From positions 165,898,761 to 165,962,760 of the forward strand of contig NC_089220.1 in the NCBI RefSeq assembly GCF_963924675.1: a DNA stretch of 64,000 nt, read 5' to 3'. The DNA comes from Phocoena phocoena. Taxonomy: Eukaryota > Chordata > Mammalia > Artiodactyla > Phocoenidae. Made by a program: the position numbers and the translations under genes. A model generated the notes under the pieces. It saw nothing but the letters and a program-made list of their open reading frames with translations, ran no database searches and was not told where the DNA came from. Shown here piece after piece: positions 47,301 through 57,532 of this stretch. Positions within the stretch are counted from its first letter, which is position 1. The number at the start of each line of letters is the position of its first letter.

Positions 47301-47636
47301 CACACTGGTGTGTCTCAATCGATTCTCAGGTAAGTAATTTATTGCTGCTAGGAATAAAGTCCTGACATTTACAAACAGTTTATAGTCGGAGTGCAGATAA
47401 GTTTAGCCCTGTGATGTCATTCTCTCCAACTTACCTTCTGAAGGGGTTTCTGAAGAGTGTGAGTTGTGGCCACCATACTGGTAAGACCAGTGCCACTGCC
47501 ACCAAGAACCTTTCAAATGACCAATTTCATTATTGACGTGCCTATAAAACGTTTTCATGGCTACCACTCCCCCAGAGTTTCTGGATATCTGTCTTTCATA
47601 AAAATATTTTTTGTCAACATTTCGCCAACATTCTGT

Positions 47637-47665
47637 CAATATTTTGTCAACTGGGTAAAATATTG
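47637..47665. other. Inverted repeat, 9-bp stem
   Basis: CAATATTTT at 47637-47645 pairs perfectly with AAAATATTG at 47657-47665 across an 11-base loop. It lies 7 bases from a second, longer hairpin. Confidence 0.8.
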
Positions 47666-47672
47666 TCAGTCA

Positions 47673-47713
47673 AGATACTGTCTTCTGGGCACAGCCTGGA
47701 GAAGACAGTATCT
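47673..47713. other. Inverted repeat, perfect 14-bp stem
   Basis: AGATACTGTCTTCT at 47673-47686 pairs perfectly with AGAAGACAGTATCT at 47700-47713 across a 13-base loop. Pairing does not continue outward, so it is shorter than a typical microRNA precursor. Confidence 0.85.
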
Positions 47714-47757
47714 CTTAAATATGGCCCACCCAGTGTGAACTGCTGGCTGGATTTCCC

Positions 47758-47940
47758 CTAGCATTCCTTCTGGCTAACTACCCTCTTTGCAAAGGTAGTT
47801 ACAGGTGAGGACACCTGCGGAGTGAGGCGGCTGAGGGAACTGTTGCTGATGCTTCTGACACCTGGGAGTGATTCTGGAGGCAGAAGTGTCTCTGGAATGT
47901 CTCTGCTGCTCTTTGATTCCGATTTTTGCTGCTGGCTCAT
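47758..47940 (-). other. 60-codon Ser-rich open frame, unidentified
   Basis: The minus-strand product begins MSQQQKSESKSSRDIPETLL and is rich in Ser, Pro and Gln, which resembles disordered coding sequence. No repeat was recognised underneath. No splice signals, homologue or promoter were identified. An alternative frame (47774-48019) overlaps. Confidence 0.15.
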
Positions 47941-48214
47941 GGAGAGTGATTTCCTGGGGTTTGAGTACTTTGAGTGTCGAATTCCATATTTTCATATTCT
48001 GGAATTTTCTTTGCCCCAAGGCATCTTAACAAAAGTATATGCTATGAGTCCAGCTATAACGAATAGCTCTCTCTTCCTCCCATTCCCCTCCCCCGCTCCC
48101 CGCTACTCCCACCAAACACAGACACTTAAAGAAACACCAGTAAATGGATAAGGTCACACCAAGGAGTGGTGATAACAGCCAGGGTAGTGAGAACACAACC
48201 CAACTCGGCCAGGG

Positions 48215-48440
48215 CTTTTTTATTGTTTACCCTGTAGTAGGCAGGGGCCAAGTTTTACATACATTAATTCTCATAACTCCATGAGGTAGGTAATATTAAT
48301 ATCTGCATTTTATAGGTACAAATGCTGAGGCACAGAGAGATTAAGTAACTCACCCAACAGGTAGCAATTGTCTGAGATTCACACTCAGGCAGTTTGGCTC
48401 CAAAATCAAGTCTCTTGACCCCTCTTCCATGCCCTGTCAT
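48215..48440 (-). repeat. MIR SINE, antisense, nearly complete
   Basis: 'taattctcataactccatga', 'tgctgaggcacagagagatt', 'aagtaactcacccaacaggt' and 'cactcaggcagtttggctcc' are inverse MIR blocks in order. Confidence 0.9.
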
Positions 48441-48464
48441 CAGTACTCTAGGTTGACTGAGCTT

Positions 48465-49310
48465 CTGTTAGCTACTTTCACATAACTCTCCTCTGAAGTA
48501 GCTCTTCTTATCCCAGTGTTAAATTTGAAGAAGCCAAGGATAAGTGAAGTGAAATAAAGTGACTAAGTTCCCATAGGCAGTGAAGGAAATGCGATTTTTT
48601 TAAATTGAGGTATGGTTGATATTACACAAGTTACAGGTGTACAGTATAGTGATTCACAGTTTGTAAAGGTTATATTCCATTTATAGTTATTATAAAATAT
48701 TGGCTGTATTTCCTGTGTTGTACAATATCCTTGTAGCTTATTTATTTTATACATAGTGTTTGTACTTCTTAATCCCCTATCCCATCTTGCCTCTCCTTCC
48801 TCCCTCTCCCCACTCGTAACCACTAGTTTGTGCTCTATATCTGTATGTTTCTTTTTTTTGTTATATTCACAAGTTTGTTGTAGTTTTTAGATTCCACATA
48901 TAAGTGATATCATACAGTACTTGTCTTTCTCTGACTTACTGCACTTAGCATAATACCATCTAAGTCCATCCATATTGCTGCAAATGGCAAAATTTCCTTC
49001 TTTTTTATGGCTAATATTCCATTGTATATATAAACCACATCTTTATGCATTCGTCTGTTGATGGACACTTAGGTTGCTTCTATATCTTGGCAATTGTAAA
49101 TAATGCTGCTGTGAACATTGAGGTGCGTGGATCTTTTCAACTTAGTGTTTTCATTTTTTTCAGACAAATACTCAGGAGTGGAATTGCTGAGTTATATGGT
49201 AGTTCTATTTTTAGTTTTTTGAGAAACCAAGGAGTTGGGATTTGAACGTAGGTCTCTTTGTCTATAAAGCCACAGCTTTGACTGTATTTCACACTGTTTT
49301 CTGAATAATA
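48465..49310 (-). repeat. MIR SINE, antisense, split by an L1
   Basis: The left part (48465-48596) holds 'taaagtgactaagttcccat'. The right part (49228-49310) holds 'ggagttgggatttgaacgta' and 'taaagccacagctttgact'. An L1 lies between. Confidence 0.65.
48597..49227 (-). mobile_element. 5'-truncated older L1, antisense, nested in a MIR
   Basis: Inverted poly-A and 3' UTR ('tgaggtatggttgatattac') followed by the inverted ORF2 end ('tcgtctgttgatggacactt', 'ctcaggagtggaattgctga'). More diverged than the 13.6-kb L1. No clean TSD was found. Confidence 0.85.
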
Positions 49311-49423
49311 AAGTCATCTCATGGAAATGAACATGAAATATCCCCAGAATTTTTTCTGAAGACATTATTTGTCCTAACAGTTTGGAGTTTTCATCTGTAG
49401 TATAGCATCTTTTTCTAGTCACT

Positions 49424-49442
49424 GATTATTATTATTATTTTG
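49424..49442. repeat. (TTA)n short microsatellite
   Basis: About five TTA/ATT units. Confidence 0.75.
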
Positions 49443-50060
49443 CCAAGCACCAGGTTTTGAAGATCTGTGGAAGAGTCACTTTCACTACTGCTTGGGACAT
49501 ACATTCCAAATACATGGGACTGCCTGTCGATCTCTACCTTCCAAAGCCACACTCAGGTGCTGATAACATTTTCAGACTCAGCTCCTTCAGTCTTGAGCCA
49601 ATCAGAACAGGCTTAATCCCTAAATCCCACCCTCTGGTGGGCAAGAAGAGCTAGTAAGCTGTCAGCTTCACAGCCAATCAGAACCAAGCCTGACAATGTA
49701 CCAGATGTTCCACCTCACCAGCGCTGTTAGGATCTAGAGTTGGTTTTGATCACCTAAGGCAGCTCTGTGAGCTGCTGCTTCCTTCTTAAATGTCTCAGGT
49801 GACCCACCAAAAGATGGATGCCGTGTCCTCATTCTTGACTTTTCAGTCAAGTTCTTTGATGGGAACTTTGACCACTGATAAGCCATCAGCACAGTTCAGC
49901 TCCCCTGCTTTGAAAATAGGCTGTCACTTATCCTCAATCATTGGCTAGTATCTCCCCCTTCCATCCCCATCCCCCCAAATTGATCAATTACAAGTTTTCT
50001 AAGCCTTTCTAAGCATTTGAATTACATGTCAGTTACCACTCCTTTAGTGGCAAGGTCTTT
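49443..50060. other. Unique sequence with two identical CCAAT-box blocks
   Basis: AGCCAATCAGAAC occurs at 49596-49608 and again at 49672-49684. No TATA box, ORF or repeat family was recognised. It may be part of an unrecognised LTR or a regulatory element. Confidence 0.4.
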
Positions 50061-50064
50061 TCAA

Positions 50065-50180
50065 GCCTCCACCCTAACCTTGGGTTGTTGGGAGGATTCA
50101 ATAACTGCTATGAAAACTCAGTAGCAGTCAATCACCATTTGCTAATAGCAGCAAGAGTGATAGTAAGCAGCAGCTCCAAT
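50065..50180 (+). repeat. MIR-like 3' remnant, sense
   Basis: 'ggttgttgggaggattcaat' followed by a diverged tail resembles the MIR 3' half. Confidence 0.45.
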
Positions 50181-50214
50181 ATGTCATTTTCAATTTCCCG
50201 TTCGAAATAACATG

Positions 50215-50310
50215 CATAAAGTGTTCCCATGGCAGGCACTGTGCTAGGCCCCAGGGATCAGTGACAGTGAGTCTGGATCATGTCCACAAGCTCTTGCAGA
50301 CTCATTTGTG
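50215..50310 (+). repeat. L2-like fragment, sense
   Basis: 'ggcaggcactgtgctaggcc' plus 'ccagggatcagtgacagtga' is the common L2 5'-of-tail block. Confidence 0.55.
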
Positions 50311-51690
50311 CCAGCAGAGCTGCCTTCTACTCCAACTTTATTCTACTTTTCTGAGAAGGTCAAATGACCTGTTTTTTTCAGGATCTTTGTATGATTGCAT
50401 TTGCCTATTTTGGGGGAAAATTTTTTAAAAAACAGCTCCCAAAATTTAATTCAGAAGAGATACTGCAAGTATTTATGGTCAGAAATTGTAGGAGCCCCAG
50501 CGTGAGGCCACGTGGTCTGGGAAACGCAAGAGGAGCATGGGAAAGTGATCAACGGTGCCTTTCAAAAGGTCAGGGCTTCACAGCGCCAGTAAAGGAGGAG
50601 GGCACTCCCAGAATGAACCTGGAAAGGATAAATGGGTTTTCAAACACTGAGAAGAAATAGATAGAAAGTGAAAGAAGTTGAAACGTTACCTGCGAAGCCT
50701 CCTTCTCAAATTGGAGGAGAAAATGTTTGCTGTCAGTTTCTTGAGAGCAGAAGTTGCAAGGCTGACTGCGCTGTCTGCCTCGCGGGGCCCGTTCCCCCAA
50801 AGACCACCTTGCACCAGCCTTGCCAAGATTGCAAAGAGCTTCATGTACCACCAATGAAATATCTCCACCAGCTAGCGTTCACATTAAGGGAAACAATTAG
50901 CAAGTTAATTATTTGGATTTTTCCCCCCTTGCTTTTCTATTTTCAAAGCTGCTTTGCCTTGATCAGTAGCCTAAACACTTTTACATGCTCACCGAGCTTG
51001 CTTCTGCGGTTCTCAAGGCAAGTTTGCGAAAATAGAGCGTTTCAGAAAAGCCAGCCAACTAAAGTGAGAGTTTAATTTCTGACTGTACTCAGCGGAAACT
51101 CTTTATATGTTTATATACAATTAATTTTAGAATAGAAATAGATATGGAGATAGATTTCCAGTTGTTTTCCCAGAGTTTATCTTTGACTTTTAGTATTTTG
51201 AGGTCAGATTTCCAGCATTTTCATAATGAAACAAACCCAGAATAAGCAACCAAAGAGCCTTCACTTACTGGTAAGTGAAGTAGCAGGAAGTGACAAAAGG
51301 CTGTTCCAAAGCCCATGTGTCTTACTCAAGTAGAAACGCAGAGGATCTCACTGGCTAAAAATGATGTAAAAAATAAAGAACCAAATGAGAAGCAGGATAT
51401 TCTAATAGGGGAAATCGGGGTCAGAACAAAACAGTATAAGGACAATAGTCTGGGGCCATTAAATGTAGGGAGAAGTAACCTGCCACTTCAGAGAATCTTT
51501 TCAGAGCACCACAGCTCTTGCGATTCATACTCGCCACAAGAGTAAAATCAGATTATGTTTAGTATACACTGAAAGGAAAAAACGGCATCATGATGAATGT
51601 TCTTTATAAATAATTCAATAAAAGTAAGAACATTTTTCTGAAAGATGCCTCTAAAAGGAATGTAATTTATCTAAAAAATGAATTTATGTG
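50311..51690. other. Unique sequence with consecutive unassigned ORFs
   Basis: No repeat recognised over 1.4 kb. Plus-strand frames at 50364-50660 (98 codons), 50668-51075 (135 codons) and 51315-51545 (76 codons) lie here, and minus-strand frames overlap at 50570-50868. Confidence 0.4.
50668..51075 (+). other. 135-codon open frame, not repeat-derived, unidentified
   Basis: It starts 8 bp after the stop of the preceding 98-codon frame, in a different phase. The predicted product begins MKEVETLPAKPPSQIGGE, has several cysteines around residues 21-55, a hydrophobic stretch around residues 79-100 (KLIIWIFPPLLFYFQSCFAL) and a basic end. No family recognised. Chance cannot be excluded without conservation data. 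Confidence 0.15.
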
Positions 51691-51699
51691 GAATACCTC

Positions 51700-51860
51700 T
51701 TCTGCGAAGATGCTAGATGATGCATTAGGTTATATCATTGATCATGTTGCATCCCCTCTTACTTGTAAGTTAGGTATTATTACTCCCAACTTTCAGAGTC
51801 ATAGTAAGGTGAATGGAATTAAGCAATATTTGCATATTCCAGGTGTGATCCAAGACACCA
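51700..51860 (-). repeat. MIR SINE fragment, antisense
   Basis: 'ggtattattactcccaactt' and 'agtaaggtgaatggaattaa' correspond to inverse MIR. Confidence 0.6.
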
Positions 51861-52189
51861 TCGCTTCTTTTCTAGTTACTGACTTCATCCTACGCAGGTT
51901 TGGACTGGAAGGTTGGAGGGAAAACAAGCAGAGCCCCATTGCTGTTCTCTTTCCTTCCTCCAACTAATCTCTCACTCTCTCTTTCTTTCTCATTGCTCAG
52001 AATTGAATTGAAAGTTAAAATATTCTTTGCCTTAGGTAAATGCAGATTACAAAATGCCAATCTTACACCATTGTAAGGCAAGAAAACTTGAGTACACATG
52101 CAATACACTAGTCAAACATTCCAGTTATATGAACTAGCACAGTCCAGTTCATTTGGACTTTGCGTAGTGGCAGCAGTGAAGGGAAACAC

Positions 52190-52310
52190 CACCAATCATT
52201 AAGTGAGCACTTACTGTATGCCGAGCACTGCACTTCATATAAGAACATATGTAATACGAGCTTTACTTACATGGTAAGAAAATATGCACTATTTATGGAA
52301 TCATTTCTGT
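52190..52310 (-). repeat. MIR SINE fragment, antisense
   Basis: 'agtgagcacttactgtatgc' and 'cgagcactgcacttcatata' match the inverse MIR 3' end. Confidence 0.65.
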
Positions 52311-52490
52311 AATTCACCCAAACCTGTTTTCTGTTTGATATTAACCAAGTCCCATTTGGTTTTTACCCTGATTTTCACCGTTCGTGGTTAGTTATAGCTT
52401 GAGCTCCCAGCTTCTCCTAGAAGTCGGCTGTGAGCCAACGTGAATTTATCTAATAATCCCTCCTTGATGGTGTTATGACATTTACCTCTT

Positions 52491-52791
52491 TTTTTTTTTT
52501 TTACTTTTAAATTTTATTTTATTTTTGGCTGTGTTGGGTCTTCGTTGCTGCGCACAGGCTTTCTCTAGTTGTGGCGAGTGGGGGCTACTCTTCGTCGCGG
52601 TGTGTGGGCTTCTCATTACGGTGGCTTCTCTTGTTGCGGAGCACGGACTCTAGGTGCGCAGGCTCACTAGTTGTGGCACACGGGCTTAGCTGCTCCACGG
52701 CATGTGGGATCTTCCTGGACCAGGGATCGAACCCATGTCCCCTGCATTCGTAGGCAGATTCTTATCCACTGAGCCACCAGGGAAGTCGCAG
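52491..52791 (-). repeat. CHR-type SINE, long form, antisense
   Basis: T-run, 'ggctgtgttgggtcttcgtt', body and inverted head ending CCACCAGGGAAGTC. A 12-bp TSD with one mismatch: CATTTACCTCTT at 52479-52490 and CATTCACCTCTT at 52792-52803. Confidence 0.94.
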
Positions 52792-52914
52792 CATTCACCT
52801 CTTGATCACCATACATTTTGTATTTTCTGAGTAAAGCTGTCACTTCTTTTTATTTATATTCTAAATTCTCTTTTTCAGATGTCAGGAGATGTCCCTTCAT
52901 TGTTTAGTCAGCTC

Positions 52915-53060
52915 ATGAGTCACGTGGCCAGAGTTCTGGCTCTACCACTAGTTAGTTCTGAGATCCTGATTTATTCACTGAGCATCCCTTGACTTCAGAT
53001 TCCTCACCACTATGACAAAGGGTGGTCCTTAAGTTTCTACTGTCCCTACACCTCTCAAAT
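52915..53060 (+). repeat. MIR SINE, sense
   Basis: 'agagttctggctctaccact', 'agttagttctgagatcctga' and 'cttcagattcctcaccacta' follow MIR order. Confidence 0.7.
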
Positions 53061-53144
53061 TCTGTTATTTTATGATCCAATTAATACCCTTTGTGATTTC
53101 ATAATCTTTGCTCATATTCCTTTATCTGGAACAGTACTGTAGCA

Positions 53145-53290
53145 ATATATACCATCATTTGGAGATCTTTTTAAAAATATTTGATGCCAGGTCCCCACTC
53201 CAGACCAGTTAAAACTGGGGGTGGAGTCCAACAATATATTTTCAATTATGTTTCCAGTTCATTCAAATCTGCAGCCAGAATCAAGAATTC
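53145..53290 (+). repeat. MER5-like DNA transposon remnant
   Basis: 'gagatctttttaaaaatatt', 'ccaggtccccactccagacc' and 'tgggggtggagtccaacaat' resemble MER5A. Confidence 0.6.
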
Positions 53291-53790
53291 CTGGTTTTCA
53301 CTAAAGCATCCTGGTTTTATTTGTGGTGTCTCCATTGGTCAGTACTACAGATAATCAGGTAGAAAGAAAAGGGAAAAATGTTCTCAGATCCCTCTTTATA
53401 GAAGCAAGGGGCCAGGCATCTGATAGGAGGAAAGTAGCCAATAGCAGAAGAGATATCATGATTTTGGAAGATATTATCAAGGAACCATTATTTTCTAGGT
53501 GCAGAATGTAATCCTTCAAAGGCTTGGCTGGTGAAGTTCCAGGATAACCAAGAAAAAGAGGGATTGATATCCATTTTGACTTGTCTTAAAAAGTTTCCCC
53601 CATGGAAACACATCTCCAGTTTTATAAGGCACAGTGGTGGGTACAGAGTATGCTCTACGAATATGCTTTGGATGAATGTTGGAATGGAGCTCTTCCACAA
53701 ACAAGGGGAATCATACATCTGTTATAGTTCTGGCCTGTGTTCCATCTCTCATGGCCTCCCCTTTCATAAATTTCACTTCCTTGGAAAGCC
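53291..53790 (-). repeat. Copy B of the inverted 0.5-kb repeat pair
   Basis: The reverse complement aligns with 41078-41602 from end to end. It lacks the MLT1-like sequence that precedes copy A. A frame at 53531-53815 (plus) contains SSFIRHSGGYRVC, also found antisense to copy A, but copy A has a frameshift relative to it. Confidence 0.85.
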
Positions 53791-53900
53791 ATCTTGCAAC
53801 AAGTGTTGCAGTTGAATTGGAATGTGTCATTCAGTGCTTTTTTTCTTGGCTTTGAAACATTTACTTCTCTTCCAGTGGAAAAGAAATAGACTCAAAGCAA

Positions 53901-55361
53901 TATGTGCGCATGGGTTTATCTCTGGGCTTTCTATCCTGTTCCATTGATCTATATTTCTGTTTTTGTGCCAGTACCATACTGTCTTGATTACTGTAGCTTT
54001 GTAGTATAGTCTGAAGTCAGGGAGCCTGATTCCTCCAGCTCTGTTTTTCATTCTCAAGATCGCTTTGGCTATTCGGGGTCTTTTGTGTTTCCATATAAAT
54101 TGTGAAATTTTTTGTTCTAGTTCTGTGAAGAATGCCAGTGGTAGTTTGATAGGGATTGCACTGAATCTGTAGATTGCTTTGGGTAGTTTAGTCATTTTCA
54201 AAATGTTGATTCTTCCAATCCAAGAACATGGCATATCTCTCCATCTGTTGGTATCATCTTTAATTTCTTTCAGCAGTCTTATAGTTTTCTGCATACAGGT
54301 TTTTTGTCTCCCTAGGTAGGTTTATTCCTAGGTATTTTATTCTTCTTGTTGCAATGATAAATGGGAGTGTTTTCTTGATTTCACTTTCAGATTTTTCATC
54401 ATTAGTGTACAGGAATGCAAGAGATTTCTGTACACTAATTTTGTATCCTGCTGCTCTACCAAATTCATTGATTAGCTCTAGTAGTTTTCTGGTAGCATCT
54501 TTAGGATTCTCTATGTATAGTATCATGTCATCTTCAAACAGTGACAGTTTTACTTCTTCTTTTCCGATCTGGATTCCTTTTATTTCTTTTCCTTCTCTGA
54601 TTGCTGTGGCTAAAACTTCCAAAATTATGTTGAATAATAGTGGTGAGAGTGGACAACCTTGTGTTGTTCCTGATCTTAGAGGAAATGGTTTCAGTTTTTC
54701 ACCATTGAGGACGATGTTTGCTGTGGGTTGTCATATATGGCCTTTATTGTGTTGAGGTAGGTTCCCTCTATGTCCACTTTCTGGAGAGTTTTTATCATAA
54801 ATGGGTGATAAATTTTGTCACAAGTTTTTCTGCATCTATTGAGATGATCATATGGTTTTTCTCCTTCAGTTTGTTAATATGGTGTATCACATTGATTGAT
54901 TTGCGTATATTGAAGAATCCTTGTATTCCTGAGATAAACCCCACTTGATCATGGTGTATGATCCTTTTAATGTGCTGTTGGATTCTGTTTGCTAGTATTT
55001 TGTTGAGGATTTTTGCATCTATATTCATCAGTGATATTGGCCTGTAGTTTTCTTTTTTTGAGACATCTTTGTCTGGTTTTGGCATCAGGGTGATGGTGGC
55101 CTTGGAGAATGAGTTTGGGAGTGTTCCTCCCTCTGCTATATTTTGGAAGAGTTTGAGAAAGATAGGTGTTAGCTCTTCTCTAAATGTTTGATAGATTTCA
55201 CCTGTGAAGCCACCTGGTCCTGGGCTATTGTTTGTGGGAAGATTTTTAATCACAGTTTCAATTTCAGTGCTTGTGATTGGTCTGCTTATATTTTCTATTT
55301 TTCCTGGTTCAGTCTCAGAAGGTTGTACCTCTCTAAGAACTTGTCCATTTCCTCCAGGTTG
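53901..55361 (-). mobile_element. L1 arm 1: inverted ORF2 reverse-transcriptase region
   Basis: The minus strand reads L1 ORF2 from ...[16 protein letters not shown]... through ...[10 protein letters not shown]... to ...[12 protein letters not shown], with stops and frameshifts. The reverse-transcriptase FADD box reads FEDD ([11 protein letters not shown], minus strand near 54525-54540). This arm is the upstream part of the element and faces away from arm 2. Dead copy. Confidence 0.93.
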
Positions 55362-56232
55362 GGTCACCTTGTCTCTGCTAAAGTAGGCAAGAGTATACAA
55401 TGGAGAAAAGACAGCCTCTTCAATAAGTGGTGCTGGGAAAACTGGACAGCTACATGTCAAAGAATGAAATTAGAACATTTCCTAACGCCATACACAAAAA
55501 TAAACTCAAAATGGATTAAAGACCTAAACGTAAGGCCAGACACTATAAAACTCTTAGAGGAAAACATAGGCAGAACACTCTATGACATAAATCACAGCAA
55601 GGTCCTTTTTGACCCACCTCCTAGAGAAATGGAAATAAAAACAAAAATAAACAAATGGCACCTAATGAAACTGAAAAGCTTTTTCACAGCAAAGGAAACC
55701 ATTAGCAAGACGAAAAGACAACCCTCAGAGTGGGAGAAAATATTTGCAAATGAAGCAACTGACAAAGGATTAATCTCCAAAATATATAAGCAGCTCATGC
55801 AGCTCAGTATCAAAAACACAAACAACCCAATCCAAAAATGGGCAGAAGACCTAAACAGACATTTCTCCAAAGAAGATATGCAGACTGCCAACAAACACAT
55901 GAAAGGATGCTCAACACCACTAATCATTAGAGAAATGCAAATAAAAACTACAGTGAGATGTCACCTCACACCGATCAGAATGTGAGGAGATGAATGCTGA
56001 AGAAAAGGGAACCCTCTTGCACTGTTGGTGGGGATGTAAATTGATACAGCCACTATGGAGAACAATAGGGAGATTCCTTAAAAAACTAAAAATAGAACTA
56101 CCATATGACCCAGCAATCCCACTACTGGGCATATACCCTGAGAAAACCATAATTCAAAAAGAGTCATGTACCAAAATGTTCATTGCAGCTCTATTTACAA
56201 TAGCCCAGAGATGGAAACAACCCAGGTCCCAT
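55362..56232 (+). mobile_element. L1 arm 2: sense ORF2 C-terminal region, no 3' end
   Basis: The plus strand continues ORF2 where arm 1 stops: ...[18 protein letters not shown]... (from about 55400) to ...[10 protein letters not shown]... near 56226. Most of this lies in the 265-codon frame at 55188-55985, whose first ~60 codons are antisense to arm 1. The last ORF2 codons, 3' UTR and poly-A are missing, and no TSD was found. Confidence 0.93.
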
Positions 56233-57527
56233 AGTTTTAAGCTTATGTGTCACTAGCTGTACTTTCTTTGGCTGACGAATAGATCGTCTTGTCTAATTTT
56301 CCTCTTTAAGTGATACTGAAGTTTCTAAGACTTTTATAAGATGTGGTCACATGTGAGGCAGAGAGCCCAGGGGCCATCTCCTCCATAGGAGGCGTTAGAC
56401 CAAAGGAGGTAATAAGTCTCAGCCATATCACTACAGGCTGTTTGATTCTTCACTTTACTTTTATATAAGCTTTTATATCTGTGGGAGAGAATTTTTTTTA
56501 ATATGTCCTGATGTGTGAAATGATATTTATTATTTTTAACATTTCTAGGACAGTTCCCTTGCACCCTCAGTCTAATGTTTTCCATCCATGAGCAAAACTC
56601 TTTCTATAGCTAGAAATAATGAATATTGGAAAAGTGAGACAACTCCATATTTGACATGTTTGTATTAACAGTGTGTATGCTTTGGTATCTTGAGAAGTTA
56701 ATATATTTTTGCCTAAAGTAATTACAGTTTTTCTAGGAGTATACAGATAGTTTTCAGTGAGCCATAGATCTTTTGCCCTGTTAGATATGCACAGTGGTCT
56801 TTAAAAATTAGGAAGCTAATTCTCTTTGATAGCTTCTGAATAAATGTTCGCTATCAAAGGCTTTAACATTAGATATAAATTGACACTTGAATATCAAATA
56901 GGCTTTAAAAAGTCTCTCTTCTTGCTTTGCTAGCATCCATTTTGTCATATGCCAGATAAACACAGGTGTATAAAAGATTCATATTGTGATGCAGTATTCC
57001 TGATAGGTTCATGGACACAGCGAAATCTTGATTTGCAGTGACATAAAGGCATTGGGTTTCCACTGTTTCTTGTCAAGCTCCTGCAGAGACACCGTGGGAG
57101 CCAGATTGCGGGGGGTCGGGGGCAGAAAAGTTACCGGTAACACAGATGCAGACTGTCTCGGCAATGAGACGCAAGTGCCCTCTGCTTTTTCCTGGCAGGA
57201 AAGCTCTAGAACAAGACTGACTAATGAGACAGCTTGGCTTCAAGCAGCGCGAGACACTGAGTCAGATCACAGCAAGAAAAATCGCGTCGTGATTTATATT
57301 GAAATAACATACTCTTCACATTCAGCTCTTTGGGGAGGAGGCATACTCACATGCCAGAATGTTTTGCCTGTATCACCAAACCAGTGGATAGCATCCAAAG
57401 GTGGCGTTCCAACTGCTGTTTGGGTCAGCTCTTCCTTCTTGCTTAAAAGGATCACACTATTTTTCTCTTGATTCAGTTGTATAATTTTTCTTTTCCCAGA
57501 GGAGTTTGTTTGCTACGATATAAAAGA
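56233..57527. other. Unique sequence holding a 147-codon ORF
   Basis: 1.3 kb without a recognised repeat. The 57050-57290 part is richer in CpG than its AT-rich surroundings. Confidence 0.4.
57028..57471 (+). other. 147-codon open frame, not repeat-derived, unidentified
   Basis: The predicted product begins MICSDIKALGFHCFLSSSCR, is polar in the middle, and ends LLKRITLFFS. No signal peptide, clear domain or family was recognised. It lies in sequence that looks unique, just before a SINE, with no visible promoter or splice structure. It is the longest frame in the window that neither overlaps a recognised repeat nor sits in an obviously GC-rich patch. Confidence 0.2.
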
Positions 57528-57532
57528 TTCAG

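Noticed and set aside
55188..55985. 265-codon ORF as a gene
   Set aside because: It runs across the inversion joint of an L1: the first part is antisense to arm 1 and the rest is ORF2 of arm 2.
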